A stretch of 64,000 nucleotides of DNA from Mangrovimonas sp. ST2L15 (lineage in GTDB: Bacteria > Bacteroidota > Bacteroidia > Flavobacteriales > Flavobacteriaceae): positions 91,214-155,213 of the forward strand of contig NZ_LBIQ01000019.1 of NCBI RefSeq assembly GCF_001280515.1, written 5' to 3'. How positions within the stretch are numbered: position 1 is the first letter of the stretch; each line of letters begins with the position of its first letter. A model generated the notes under the pieces. It was not told where the DNA came from and searched no databases. It saw nothing but the letters and a program-made list of their open reading frames with translations. The position numbers and the translations under genes were made by a program. Shown one piece after another: positions 24,118-31,896 of this stretch.

Positions 24118-24537
24118 TTAATCTTTAAACCGCTCCCATTTAATCAACATAAACTTATCTCCAAGCTCGGTTACCAGGACACCGGCACCCGATAAATTAT
24201 TAGAATTGGAAAAATATTTCCCCAATTCCTCGGCATTTAAAATCTTATAAGTTGGATGATAATCTGTTTTATAAGGGCGTTTGACATTATACTTCTTAAC
24301 CCAATTCATGATACTCACATGCGAAATTCCTAAAATTCGTTCGATTTCACGATAGGTCAATCCTTCTAAATATAATTGCAAAGCCTTATTGACATAATAG
24401 TCGTCGATGCGCTTTCCAAGCTTGTTAACAGTAAAGAAATAACCGCATGATTTACATTTATAACGTTGGCGATCGTTAACAATACCACTCTTTATATAAT
24501 GGTCTGAACCGCAATTGGGACACAAGTCAATCTTCAT
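24118..24537 (-). CDS. Orphan IS1 InsA-like zinc-finger/HTH protein
   Basis: From the ATG at 24535-24537 (MKIDLCPNCGS...) this is a 139-residue protein. The N-terminal zinc finger uses CPNCGS and YKCKSCGYFF (residues 6-35). A helix-turn-helix follows, with LTYREIERILGISHVSIMNW near residues 60-79. This is the layout of InsA, the DNA-binding N-terminal part of IS1 transposases. No InsB/DDE catalytic part, inverted repeats or frameshift continuation follows. The C-terminal 60 residues (ILNAEELGKYFSNSNN...) are extra. It looks domesticated as a regulator. It lies between the acetate operon and the ALDH genes on the same strand. Confidence 0.8.
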   Translation of the reverse strand: MKIDLCPNCGSDHYIKSGIVNDRQRYKCKSCGYFFTVNKLGKRIDDYYVNKALQLYLEGLTYREIERILGISHVSIMNWVKKYNVKRPYKTDYHPTYKILNAEELGKYFSNSNNLSGAGVLVTELGDKFMLIKWERFKD

Positions 24538-24676
24538 ATATATTAATTTTGCATAAATATAGTAATTTAGCAACATTAAAATATCAATTCATTAATATTT
24601 TCACTTAAATAATTGGATATACCTATATTTTACAGCTGCAAATTGAAAAATTATCACAAAATGACATTTTACTCTA

Positions 24677-25039
24677 TTATTCCGCTTTTGCATTAAAATA
24701 GGCTTCCTCCTCTGGAGTTAACATTCTAGAATGGATAATAAACCTGACTCCCATAGGAATCTCCAACGAAAAACTGGCGCCTCTGCCTTCTGTAATATCC
24801 ACAGTTAAATGGGTATGTTTCCAATATTCAAATTGATCTTTGTTCATATAAAAATTAACGCCCAACAAATTACCCATTAGAATATCACTTTCATCCAGAT
24901 ACATGTCTTCCTTTTCAAAAATCATGGGTGATGACCCATCACAGCATCCTCCACTTTGATGAAAAATGAGTTCCCCAAATTTTTCTTTAAGTTCTTCAAC
25001 CACCTTTGCGGCATTTTCTGTAATTGCTACTCTTTCCAT
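24677..25039 (-). CDS. DUF779 protein (ALDH partner)
   Basis: From the ATG at 25037-25039 (MERVAITENAA...) this 120-residue protein shows the DUF779 signature: LIFHQSGGCCDGSSPMIF near residue 24-41, YWKHTHLTVDITEGRGASFS near 74-93 and GVRFIIHSRMLTPEEEAYF at the end. The conserved cysteines and histidines suggest metal or cofactor binding. DUF779 genes commonly follow an aldehyde dehydrogenase gene, as here, 60 bp downstream of it. The biochemical role is unknown. Possibly it is a small adaptor for the dehydrogenase. A hairpin between the two genes may lower its expression. Confidence 0.88.
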   Translation of the reverse strand: MERVAITENAAKVVEELKEKFGELIFHQSGGCCDGSSPMIFEKEDMYLDESDILMGNLLGVNFYMNKDQFEYWKHTHLTVDITEGRGASFSLEIPMGVRFIIHSRMLTPEEEAYFNAKAE

Positions 25040-25051
25040 AAACTTAAATTT

Positions 25052-25078
25052 AAAAAAAAAGGCTGGAACCACCCAGCC
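25052..25078 (-). terminator. Terminator or attenuator between ALDH and DUF779 genes
   Basis: GGCTGG (25061-25066) pairs with CCAGCC (25073-25078) around a 6-nt loop. On the minus strand nine T residues follow. It lies inside an apparent two-gene operon, so partial read-through is likely. Confidence 0.75.
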
Positions 25079-25099
25079 TCAAACTAACTAACTAAACTC

Positions 25100-26599
25100 C
25101 TAAAAGAATCCAAGTTTATTTTTATCATATGAGATAAGCATATTCTTGGTTTGACGATAGTGATCCATCATCATTAGGTGATTCTCTCTTCCGAAACCGG
25201 ATTTCTTGTATCCTCCAAACGGTGCGTGTGCTGGATAGGCATGGTAACAATTTACCCAAACACGACCTGCCTTAATGGCGCGAGGAATTTGATATAACTG
25301 ATGGGCATCCCTGGTCCAGACACCTGCTCCCAATCCATATAATGTATCATTTGCTATTTCTATAGCTTCGGCTTCATCCTTAAACTTGGTTACACAAACG
25401 ACCGGCCCAAAAATCTCTTCCTGGAAAACCCGCATCTTATTGTGTCCCTCAAGAATGGTTGGTTTGATATAATAACCATTGGCAAATTCTCCTTCCAATT
25501 TGTTTGCTTCACCACCACATAACACTTTTGCTCCTTCGTCCTTACCTATTTTAATGTAAGACTGAATTTTTTCAAATTGATCATTTGAAGCCTGAGCCCC
25601 TACCATTGTGGACGTATCATAAGGATTGGTTTGAACAATGGCTTCTGTTCTTTTAACAACACGCTCCATGAATTTGTCGTAAATATCTTCTTGAACTAAA
25701 ATTCTGGATGGACAGGTGCATACCTCGCCTTGATTGAATGCAAATAGCACAGCACCCTCAATGGCTTTATCCAGGAAGGCATCATCTTCATCCATGACAC
25801 TATTAAAGAATATGTTTGGTGACTTACCACCTAACTCCATCGTAACAGGATTTAGATTCTTTGAAGCGTACTGCATGATCAACTGTCCTGTTGTAGTTTC
25901 ACCTGTAAAGGCCACCTTGTCCACTCTTGAGCTTGAAGCCAATGGTTTTCCAGCTTCCGGACCAAATCCGTGTACCACATTTATAACCCCTGGAGGAAAA
26001 ACATCGGCTATTTTTTCCATAAGCAAGGTTGCTGATGAAGGGGTTTGTTCCGCAGGTTTAAGAACCACGCAATTACCTGTTGCCAATGCTGGTGGTAATT
26101 TCCATGATAACATCAATAACGGAAAATTCCAAGGAATGATTTGTCCAACAACGCCAAGGGGTTCTTTGATGTTCATGGAAAGGGTATTGGAATCCAATTC
26201 CGTTGCTGTTCCCTCCTCTGCTCTAATACACGCCGCAAAATAACGCCAATGATCCACAGATAAAGGAACATCAGCATTTAAAGTCTCTCTGATAGGCTTC
26301 CCGTTATCACAAGTCTCAACAAGAGCAAACTCCTCTAAATTAGCCTCAATAATATCTGCCACCTTATTTAGAAGAGTAGCTCTTTCAGTTGCAGAAGTAT
26401 TGCCCCAGCTTTCCTTAGCCGCATTGGCAGCGTCTAAAGCTAAATCAACATCTTCCTTTTGCGATCTGGGATACTTCGCTATTAATGTTCCATCAACTGG
26501 CGATCGATTTTCAAAATAATCTCCACCCACTGGGTCTACAAATTTCCCATTGATGAAGTTGCCATAGGCTTGTTTGAATTTTGGTTTTGAATAACTCAT
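25100..26599 (-). CDS. NAD-dependent aldehyde dehydrogenase (acetaldehyde-type)
   Basis: This 499-residue full-length ALDH oxidises aldehydes to carboxylates with NAD(P). Visible motifs are [20 protein letters not shown] near residue 156, the [11 protein letters not shown] nucleotide-binding loop, [14 protein letters not shown] with the catalytic glutamate near 260, [12 protein letters not shown] with the catalytic Cys294, and [13 protein letters not shown] near 393. The ending [15 protein letters not shown]...NMLISYDKN is that of the AldB/ExaC group. Acting on acetaldehyde, it would feed acetate into the acs route nearby. A DUF779 gene follows, and an AraC regulator is divergent. Confidence 0.95.
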   Translation of the reverse strand: MSYSKPKFKQAYGNFINGKFVDPVGGDYFENRSPVDGTLIAKYPRSQKEDVDLALDAANAAKESWGNTSATERATLLNKVADIIEANLEEFALVETCDNGKPIRETLNADVPLSVDHWRYFAACIRAEEGTATELDSNTLSMNIKEPLGVVGQIIPWNFPLLMLSWKLPPALATGNCVVLKPAEQTPSSATLLMEKIADVFPPGVINVVHGFGPEAGKPLASSSRVDKVAFTGETTTGQLIMQYASKNLNPVTMELGGKSPNIFFNSVMDEDDAFLDKAIEGAVLFAFNQGEVCTCPSRILVQEDIYDKFMERVVKRTEAIVQTNPYDTSTMVGAQASNDQFEKIQSYIKIGKDEGAKVLCGGEANKLEGEFANGYYIKPTILEGHNKMRVFQEEIFGPVVCVTKFKDEAEAIEIANDTLYGLGAGVWTRDAHQLYQIPRAIKAGRVWVNCYHAYPAHAPFGGYKKSGFGRENHLMMMDHYRQTKNMLISYDKNKLGFF

Positions 26600-26814
26600 T
26601 ATTATTAAATTAGTGTGTGATTAAATAATTATAATAAACGAATAAAAAGGTTAATGTTTTACATTTTTAACAATTTAACCTAGTAAATTTTAACTCTTTT
26701 ATCATTTTTATAAAGTTATTTTGTCTTATTCTAAAAAAATTGAACATATTTATTATATTGTTGTACAATTCTATTATCTCCCAATTCCAACATTAGAATT
26801 TTGTATCATTGGAC

Positions 26815-27732
26815 ATGAATCAACTTTTAAAGCATCATAATACGCATCGAAAAATCACCACTTTGGTTGAAAACAGAACGACCTATAATTCAAACTATGC
26901 CGAGTTAAACATTTATGAAACTCATGCCTATGCTGAAAAAGTGTCTTTAAAATTTGATTTTCCTATCATTGCCAGCATGCTAACGGGTAAAAAAGTGATG
27001 CACATTGACGGCTTGCCTTCCTTTGATTTTTTCCCTGGTGAATCTGTGGTGATGCCAACTAACAAGGAAATGGTTATTGATTTCCCTTTAGCAAAAGCAG
27101 ATGATCCTACCCAGTGTTTGGCTTTGGGAATCGACACTGATAAAATTGAAGAAGTGGTTGAAAAGTTCAATAACCATGTTTCTATTGAAGAAGAGAACAA
27201 CCAATGGAAACTGGATAATAATGCCTCCCACCTTATAAATAATTTAGATGTCAACCATTTAATAGAAAGACTGGTTCTTACATTCACCAATAGTAACAAA
27301 TCTAAAGACGTCCTATTAGACCTAATGATTCAGGAACTAATTGTTAGGTTGCTTCAAACAAAAGCGAAAGCTTTTCTATTAAATGATACTGAAGGTATAT
27401 TTAATGACACCCGCATTGGAATGGTTATCAAATACATCAAGAAAAATTTAACCAACAAGGATATAACCGTAGATCTTCTTGCTGAAAAGGCTTGTATGAG
27501 TACTTCCCATTTCCATAAAAAATTTAAAAACACTTTGGGAATTTCTCCTATAGATTATATCAATTCTGAAAAAATCAAGTTTTCCAAAAAACTCATCAAG
27601 GAATCTGCTGATTTACGTATTTCTGAAATCGCTTTTAAATCTGGATTCAACAATACCAGCTATTTTAACCGACAGTTTAAAAAGCTCGAACTAATGACAC
27701 CTCAACAATTCAAGAATTCCTTCGAGAAGTAA
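26815..27732 (+). CDS. AraC family regulator (AraC_N type), divergent from ALDH
   Basis: From the ATG at 26815 (a TTG two codons upstream is rejected) this 305-residue protein has an N-terminal AraC_N-type ligand domain (residues 1-190) with DGLPSFDFFPGESVVMPTNK. The C-terminal domain has two HTH motifs: VDLLAEKACMSTSHFHKKFK near 220 and ISEIAFKSGFNNTSYFNRQF near 270. Regulators of this group often lie divergent to aldehyde or alcohol dehydrogenase genes and activate them. The 209-bp shared upstream region here fits that. The last 23 bp overlap the convergent symporter gene. Confidence 0.92.
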   Translation: MNQLLKHHNTHRKITTLVENRTTYNSNYAELNIYETHAYAEKVSLKFDFPIIASMLTGKKVMHIDGLPSFDFFPGESVVMPTNKEMVIDFPLAKADDPTQCLALGIDTDKIEEVVEKFNNHVSIEEENNQWKLDNNASHLINNLDVNHLIERLVLTFTNSNKSKDVLLDLMIQELIVRLLQTKAKAFLLNDTEGIFNDTRIGMVIKYIKKNLTNKDITVDLLAEKACMSTSHFHKKFKNTLGISPIDYINSEKIKFSKKLIKESADLRISEIAFKSGFNNTSYFNRQFKKLELMTPQQFKNSFEK

Positions 27733-29098
27733 GATTAATTCTTTCTACATACGCTTTAAATTCTTGAAGTACCTTGGGTGCCAATATCAGTGTGGAAATC
27801 ATCGTTGGAATAGCCATCAGGGCAAACGCGCCATCCACTAAATTAATCATCATGCTTAGCGGTGTTGCAGCACCTAGTAAAATACTCACTACATAAATAT
27901 AGTTGTAGTATTTCTTGTTATGCGCTCCGAATAAAAAAGACAAACATTTTGAACCGTAATAAGAAAACGAAAACAGGGAAGACAAACTAAATACCGCCAC
28001 ACAAAGCAACAGCAAGTAACTTCCATAAATAGGTATGGCCTTCTCAAAAGCAGAGGCCGTTAAACTAACCCCATTATCATTGGAGGTTTGCCAAACACCT
28101 GTCACCAAGATAGACAATGCTGTCAAGGTACAAACAACAATCGTATCAATAAAAGGACCTAACATGGCCACCAACCCTTCCCTAACGGGCTCTTTGGTTT
28201 TCGCAGCTCCATGAGCCATAGGTGCCGTACCAATACCCGCCTCATTTGAAAAAGCGCCTCGTCTTATTCCTAATAAGATAAGGCCTCCTACCATTCCACC
28301 TAAAAACTCATCGCCCAAATAGTTTTTGGCTGAAAAGGCATCTGTAAAAATCATTTTGAGATATTTTGGGACTTCGGAAGCGTTAACAAATAAGATAATA
28401 AGCACCAAAATAAAATACAGTAAAACCATACTTGGGACCATTCTGGATGCAATTTTTCCAATGCGTTTCAGTCCGCCCAAAATAACCATAGCCGTCAGCA
28501 CAACCAAAACACCCCCAATCATCAAATTAGTCGTGTCATTTACTCTAATCCCGTTCGGAACCAAGAGAATATCCCCAATGGCTTGAATCAATTGATTGGC
28601 ATTAAAAACGGGTAGTGCTCCAACCATCCCACAAAAGCTGAAAAGTACCGCTAAAAATTTCCATCGTTTGCCAAGGCCTTCCATAATGACATACATAGGA
28701 CCACCTTGTAGCTCACCATTAGAATCCTTACCCCGATACATGACAGCCAAAGTGGATGTGAAAAATTTGGTCGCCATTCCTATAAAGGCACTTACCCACA
28801 TCCAAAAAACAGCCCCAGGACCACCAATGGAAATCGCTACAGCTACTCCCGCAATATTTCCCATTCCAATGGTGGAAGACAAGGCCGTACTTAAGGCTTG
28901 AAAGTGACTAATTTCCCCTGGATCATTTGGATCATCATACTTGCCTCTTAAAACGTTGATGGCATGTCCAAAATATATAAATGGAAGCAATCTTGATCGA
29001 ATCAACAAATACAATCCTCCTCCTATTAACAATATAAGCAAGGGCAGTCCCCAAGCCAGAGAAGCAAATTCAGAAACTATATCATTTAGTCTATCCAT
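27710..29098 (-). CDS. Alanine/glycine:cation symporter (AGCS family)
   Basis: This 462-residue integral membrane protein has about 11 helices and clear AGCS family motifs: FQALSTALSSTIGMGNIAGV near residue 65, GGPGAVFWMWVSAFIGMATK near 93 and GIRRGAFSNEAGIGTAPMAH near 275. It would import alanine or glycine with sodium or protons. It converges on the AraC regulator gene, overlapping its last 23 bp, so antisense interference between them is possible. Upstream is a bidirectional hairpin terminator that separates it from the copper operon. Confidence 0.95.
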   Translation of the reverse strand: MDRLNDIVSEFASLAWGLPLLILLIGGGLYLLIRSRLLPFIYFGHAINVLRGKYDDPNDPGEISHFQALSTALSSTIGMGNIAGVAVAISIGGPGAVFWMWVSAFIGMATKFFTSTLAVMYRGKDSNGELQGGPMYVIMEGLGKRWKFLAVLFSFCGMVGALPVFNANQLIQAIGDILLVPNGIRVNDTTNLMIGGVLVVLTAMVILGGLKRIGKIASRMVPSMVLLYFILVLIILFVNASEVPKYLKMIFTDAFSAKNYLGDEFLGGMVGGLILLGIRRGAFSNEAGIGTAPMAHGAAKTKEPVREGLVAMLGPFIDTIVVCTLTALSILVTGVWQTSNDNGVSLTASAFEKAIPIYGSYLLLLCVAVFSLSSLFSFSYYGSKCLSFLFGAHNKKYYNYIYVVSILLGAATPLSMMINLVDGAFALMAIPTMISTLILAPKVLQEFKAYVERINLTSRRNS

Positions 29099-29195
29099 TT
29101 AATGTTCATTGTAAAAATGCCAAAGGGAAGGCGTTTTAGTAATTATGGCATAAGATAGTAGATTTCATCTGCAAATTACCAATCGGCCATTGACG

Positions 29196-29233
29196 GATAA
29201 AAAAAATCGTCCCAAAAGACGATTTTTTTTATC
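29196..29233. terminator. Strong hairpin terminator of the copper operon
   Basis: A perfect 16-bp stem, GATAAAAAAAATCGTC (29196-29211) with GACGATTTTTTTTATC (29218-29233), has a 6-nt loop. It ends the minus-strand metal operon 14 bp after the last stop codon. Confidence 0.88.
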
Positions 29234-29247
29234 TGTAACTTGATTAA

Positions 29248-29694
29248 TTAGTGGTCATGACCCGAATGATCTTCCGCTTTAACCTCACCTGTTTGATTCA
29301 TAGCCATCTCATGATCGTAATGACAACACCCTGGTAATTTCTCATAAGCTTCTAAATCGCCCACCACTTTTTCAGTATCGTATCCAGAGGCAGCGATAGC
29401 CTGATGGATCGCCATCAAATCTGTTTTAGATTCATCAAAGGTGACATCGATTTTTTTCTTATCAACATCCCAATTGGCACTGGCAACACCTTCTACACCA
29501 TTAGCTGCTGTTTCAATGGTACTTTTACACATACCACAATTCCCTCTTACTCCAAAAGTAGCATCGGTCATTGCAATTTCTTCGCTTGCAACAGTAGTGG
29601 TATCAGCCACATCCTCGGCTTGTTTCGTTTCATTCTTACAACTTGTGAAAATCATGGCAGCGACAACTGCCAAACTTAAAATTACTCGCTTCAT
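29248..29694 (-). CDS. Periplasmic HMA-domain lipoprotein (metal chaperone)
   Basis: This 148-residue protein has a lipoprotein signal with Cys19 (IFTSC). A heavy-metal-associated domain carries the metal-binding GNCGMC motif near residue 51-56 and the ferredoxin-like body through ASGYDTEKV. The metal-rich tail contains GCCHYDHEMAM and ends DHSGHDH. HMA domains bind Cu(I) or similar soft metals. Anchored in the periplasm, it likely hands copper to the CusBA pump. It is the last gene of the operon, 9 bp after the adaptor gene. Confidence 0.9.
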   Translation of the reverse strand: MKRVILSLAVVAAMIFTSCKNETKQAEDVADTTTVASEEIAMTDATFGVRGNCGMCKSTIETAANGVEGVASANWDVDKKKIDVTFDESKTDLMAIHQAIAASGYDTEKVVGDLEAYEKLPGCCHYDHEMAMNQTGEVKAEDHSGHDH

Positions 29695-29703
29695 GTTTAA
29701 AAT

Positions 29704-31407
29704 TTATTTGTTATAGATTGTTTCTTTTACTTCCCCACATTTCAGCATTTTATCACCAAAATATGGATTCAATATTTCTTTTTCCTTACTCAACCAGTAG
29801 GCTCCTTTATCGCTATCTGCCATGGGACAATACTGCTTATAGGTCGTTTCTCCAATTCCAAAGGTTTGGATCGCTTTAATGAGGTTTTCAGACAAAGTTT
29901 TAAACCCCATGCGCGCTTCATCTATTTGATTTGTTTGTTTAATCGTCTGGGTACTTGATTTCAAGGCTTTTAAAATCTCCATCCACTCTAGATGAGCCTT
30001 ATCATTGGTTAACAATTCCATATCAACCGCCTGTGTTTTCTCCTCAAGTTGAGATGCACTGGATTTGGCCAAGTTTAAATCTGTTTGAACCAAAGCATCC
30101 TTTAATTCTATATAAGCTTCATAAACTTGTTGCAATTCGTTTTTAAAGGCCTGTGGCACTTCAAATCCGACTTGTGATCGATTACCATTCATCATTGATT
30201 TCTTCCCTTGCAATTGTGCCGCAGCATCTACTGTAAAGGTTCCATTTGTTACAATTTCATCTCCCCACGAAAGACCATTCAAAATCTCATAACTATCTCC
30301 CTGTTTATTACCTAAAGTCACTTCCCGCATTTCAAAAACAGGTTCATTGGGATTGGTTTTCAAGTAAACGACTGAGCGTTCCCCCGTCCAAAGAATAGCT
30401 GATGACGGAACCGTTAAAACTTCATTTGAATTATTATTGACACCTTCAACTTCTGCTGACACAAACATACCAGGTTTAAAAACCGAATCTTTGTTATTTA
30501 AAACGACTCTTAAAGTAACCGTACGTGTTTTTGTGTTTAAAATTGGATCAATAAAATCTACTGTTCCTTTGAACGCTTTATTAGGATAGGCATTTGTTGT
30601 AACCTTCACCTCCTGACCCTCTTTAAATTGCTCTATTTGGTTTTCATACACATCAAAATGAGCCCAAACAGAATTCAGATTGGCAATTTTCAATAAAGCC
30701 TGTCCTTGCTTTACATAATCTCCTGCTTCAACCAATTTATCGGTAACGGTTCCTGAAACATTAGCATATACAGGAAAATTTTCTTTGACCTTCCCTGTTT
30801 CTTCTATTTGATTGATTTGACTTTCAGAAAGCTTCCATAATTTTAATTTATTACGAACTGCTTTATATAATTCTGGCTGGGATTCCTTTAGAGATAGTGC
30901 TGTGATTAATTCCTGTTGTGCTGCATATAGCTCAGGTGAATAAATGGTAGCAAGAATCTGCCCCTTATTGACCTTTTCACCAGTAAAACTCACATATAAT
31001 TGTTCTATGCGCCCAGAAAAATAACTGGCTTGCACCTTATTAGCTTCTTCATTTTCTACAAGTTTACCAGATAATTTAGAGGAAAGATTTTCCTTACCTA
31101 CCCCAACAACACTTGTCTGAATATCGGCTAGGGCCATGGCATTAGGTGTTAACCTAAATTGGTCGGCTGTTAATCCATCAGCTCCGGCTTCAGCAGGAAT
31201 TAAATCCATTCCACATATGGGGCAATCACCGGGCTCGGGCTGCATAATTTGAGGGTGCATTGAGCAAGTCCACATTTGATTTGATTCTGCTACTTCATCG
31301 TGTTTATGGTTTGTGTCCTGTTTTGATGAACCTCCAAAAAGAAACCAACCTATCAATACCCCAGCCAAAAGGAGACCAACGTAAATAATTACTTTGCTAT
31401 TTTTCAT
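29704..31407 (-). CDS. cusB: RND efflux periplasmic adaptor (CusB-like) with heavy-metal-binding domain
   Basis: This 567-residue protein has an N-terminal membrane anchor (residues 5-26). A short heavy-metal-binding domain follows at about 46-72 (MWTCSMHPQI ... GDCPICGMDL). Then comes the membrane-fusion-protein core with a barrel-sandwich domain (PVYANVSGTVTDKLVEAGDY near 215), an alpha hairpin and a beta-barrel (GMFVSAEVEG). A C-terminal domain of about 170 residues, DUF3347-like, ends QYCPMADSDKGAYWLSKE. It links the CusA-type pump to the TolC-like channel and binds Cu or Ag. Its 5' end overlaps the DUF305 gene by 11 bp. Confidence 0.93.
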   Translation of the reverse strand: MKNSKVIIYVGLLLAGVLIGWFLFGGSSKQDTNHKHDEVAESNQMWTCSMHPQIMQPEPGDCPICGMDLIPAEAGADGLTADQFRLTPNAMALADIQTSVVGVGKENLSSKLSGKLVENEEANKVQASYFSGRIEQLYVSFTGEKVNKGQILATIYSPELYAAQQELITALSLKESQPELYKAVRNKLKLWKLSESQINQIEETGKVKENFPVYANVSGTVTDKLVEAGDYVKQGQALLKIANLNSVWAHFDVYENQIEQFKEGQEVKVTTNAYPNKAFKGTVDFIDPILNTKTRTVTLRVVLNNKDSVFKPGMFVSAEVEGVNNNSNEVLTVPSSAILWTGERSVVYLKTNPNEPVFEMREVTLGNKQGDSYEILNGLSWGDEIVTNGTFTVDAAAQLQGKKSMMNGNRSQVGFEVPQAFKNELQQVYEAYIELKDALVQTDLNLAKSSASQLEEKTQAVDMELLTNDKAHLEWMEILKALKSSTQTIKQTNQIDEARMGFKTLSENLIKAIQTFGIGETTYKQYCPMADSDKGAYWLSKEKEILNPYFGDKMLKCGEVKETIYNK

Positions 31408-31879
31408 TTTCTAATCGTTTAATCATTGCTTTCATTTCTTCAATTTCCTTCCTTTGAGCTTCAATGATATCATTTGCCAATTTCTTAACCTCCGGATCCT
31501 TAATATCGGCTCTTTCACTTGTCAAAATAGCAATGGAATGATGGGGAATCATAGCTTTCATCCAAAGCAAATCACCAATTATAGGTTTCTGCGATCTTAC
31601 TAGGCCAAAGGCACCTAAAAAAAGTACCAAACTCCCAATCAAAATAACAGCATTCATCCTTTTGTCTTGATACATTTTTCGCATGAAGAACCACATAATA
31701 ATGGCCATTGTAGAAATTCCCAAACAGGTCATATAAAAACGTGTCAAACTAAAATATACATGATCTATGGAATAGGTATTAAGATACATAGTGATGTACA
31801 TCGCCACAAATGAGCAAGCCAACATGATAAAAAATACTTTATAATTTCCTTTACCTGATTTTTGATTTGAACTTTCCAT
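31397..31879 (-). CDS. DUF305 family membrane protein
   Basis: This 160-residue protein has three transmembrane helices (about 15-32, 44-65 and 77-94). A DUF305-type end follows with MKAMIPHHSIAILTSERADI near residue 108 and AQRKEIEEMKAMIKRLENEK at the C terminus. The HH pair and methionines suggest copper binding. Genes of this kind are common in bacterial copper operons, but the function is unclear. It lies 17 bp after copA and overlaps the adaptor gene by 11 bp, so expression is coupled. Confidence 0.85.
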   Translation of the reverse strand: MESSNQKSGKGNYKVFFIMLACSFVAMYITMYLNTYSIDHVYFSLTRFYMTCLGISTMAIIMWFFMRKMYQDKRMNAVILIGSLVLFLGAFGLVRSQKPIIGDLLWMKAMIPHHSIAILTSERADIKDPEVKKLANDIIEAQRKEIEEMKAMIKRLENEK

Positions 31880-31896
31880 AAGACTTTGATTTAATT

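Noticed and set aside
24118..24537. Active IS1 element
   Set aside because: Only the InsA-like part is present. No InsB frame, terminal inverted repeats or target duplication were found.
25734..26243. 169-residue plus-strand open frame opposite the aldehyde dehydrogenase gene
   Set aside because: It is a shadow of the ALDH reading frame with no motifs of its own.
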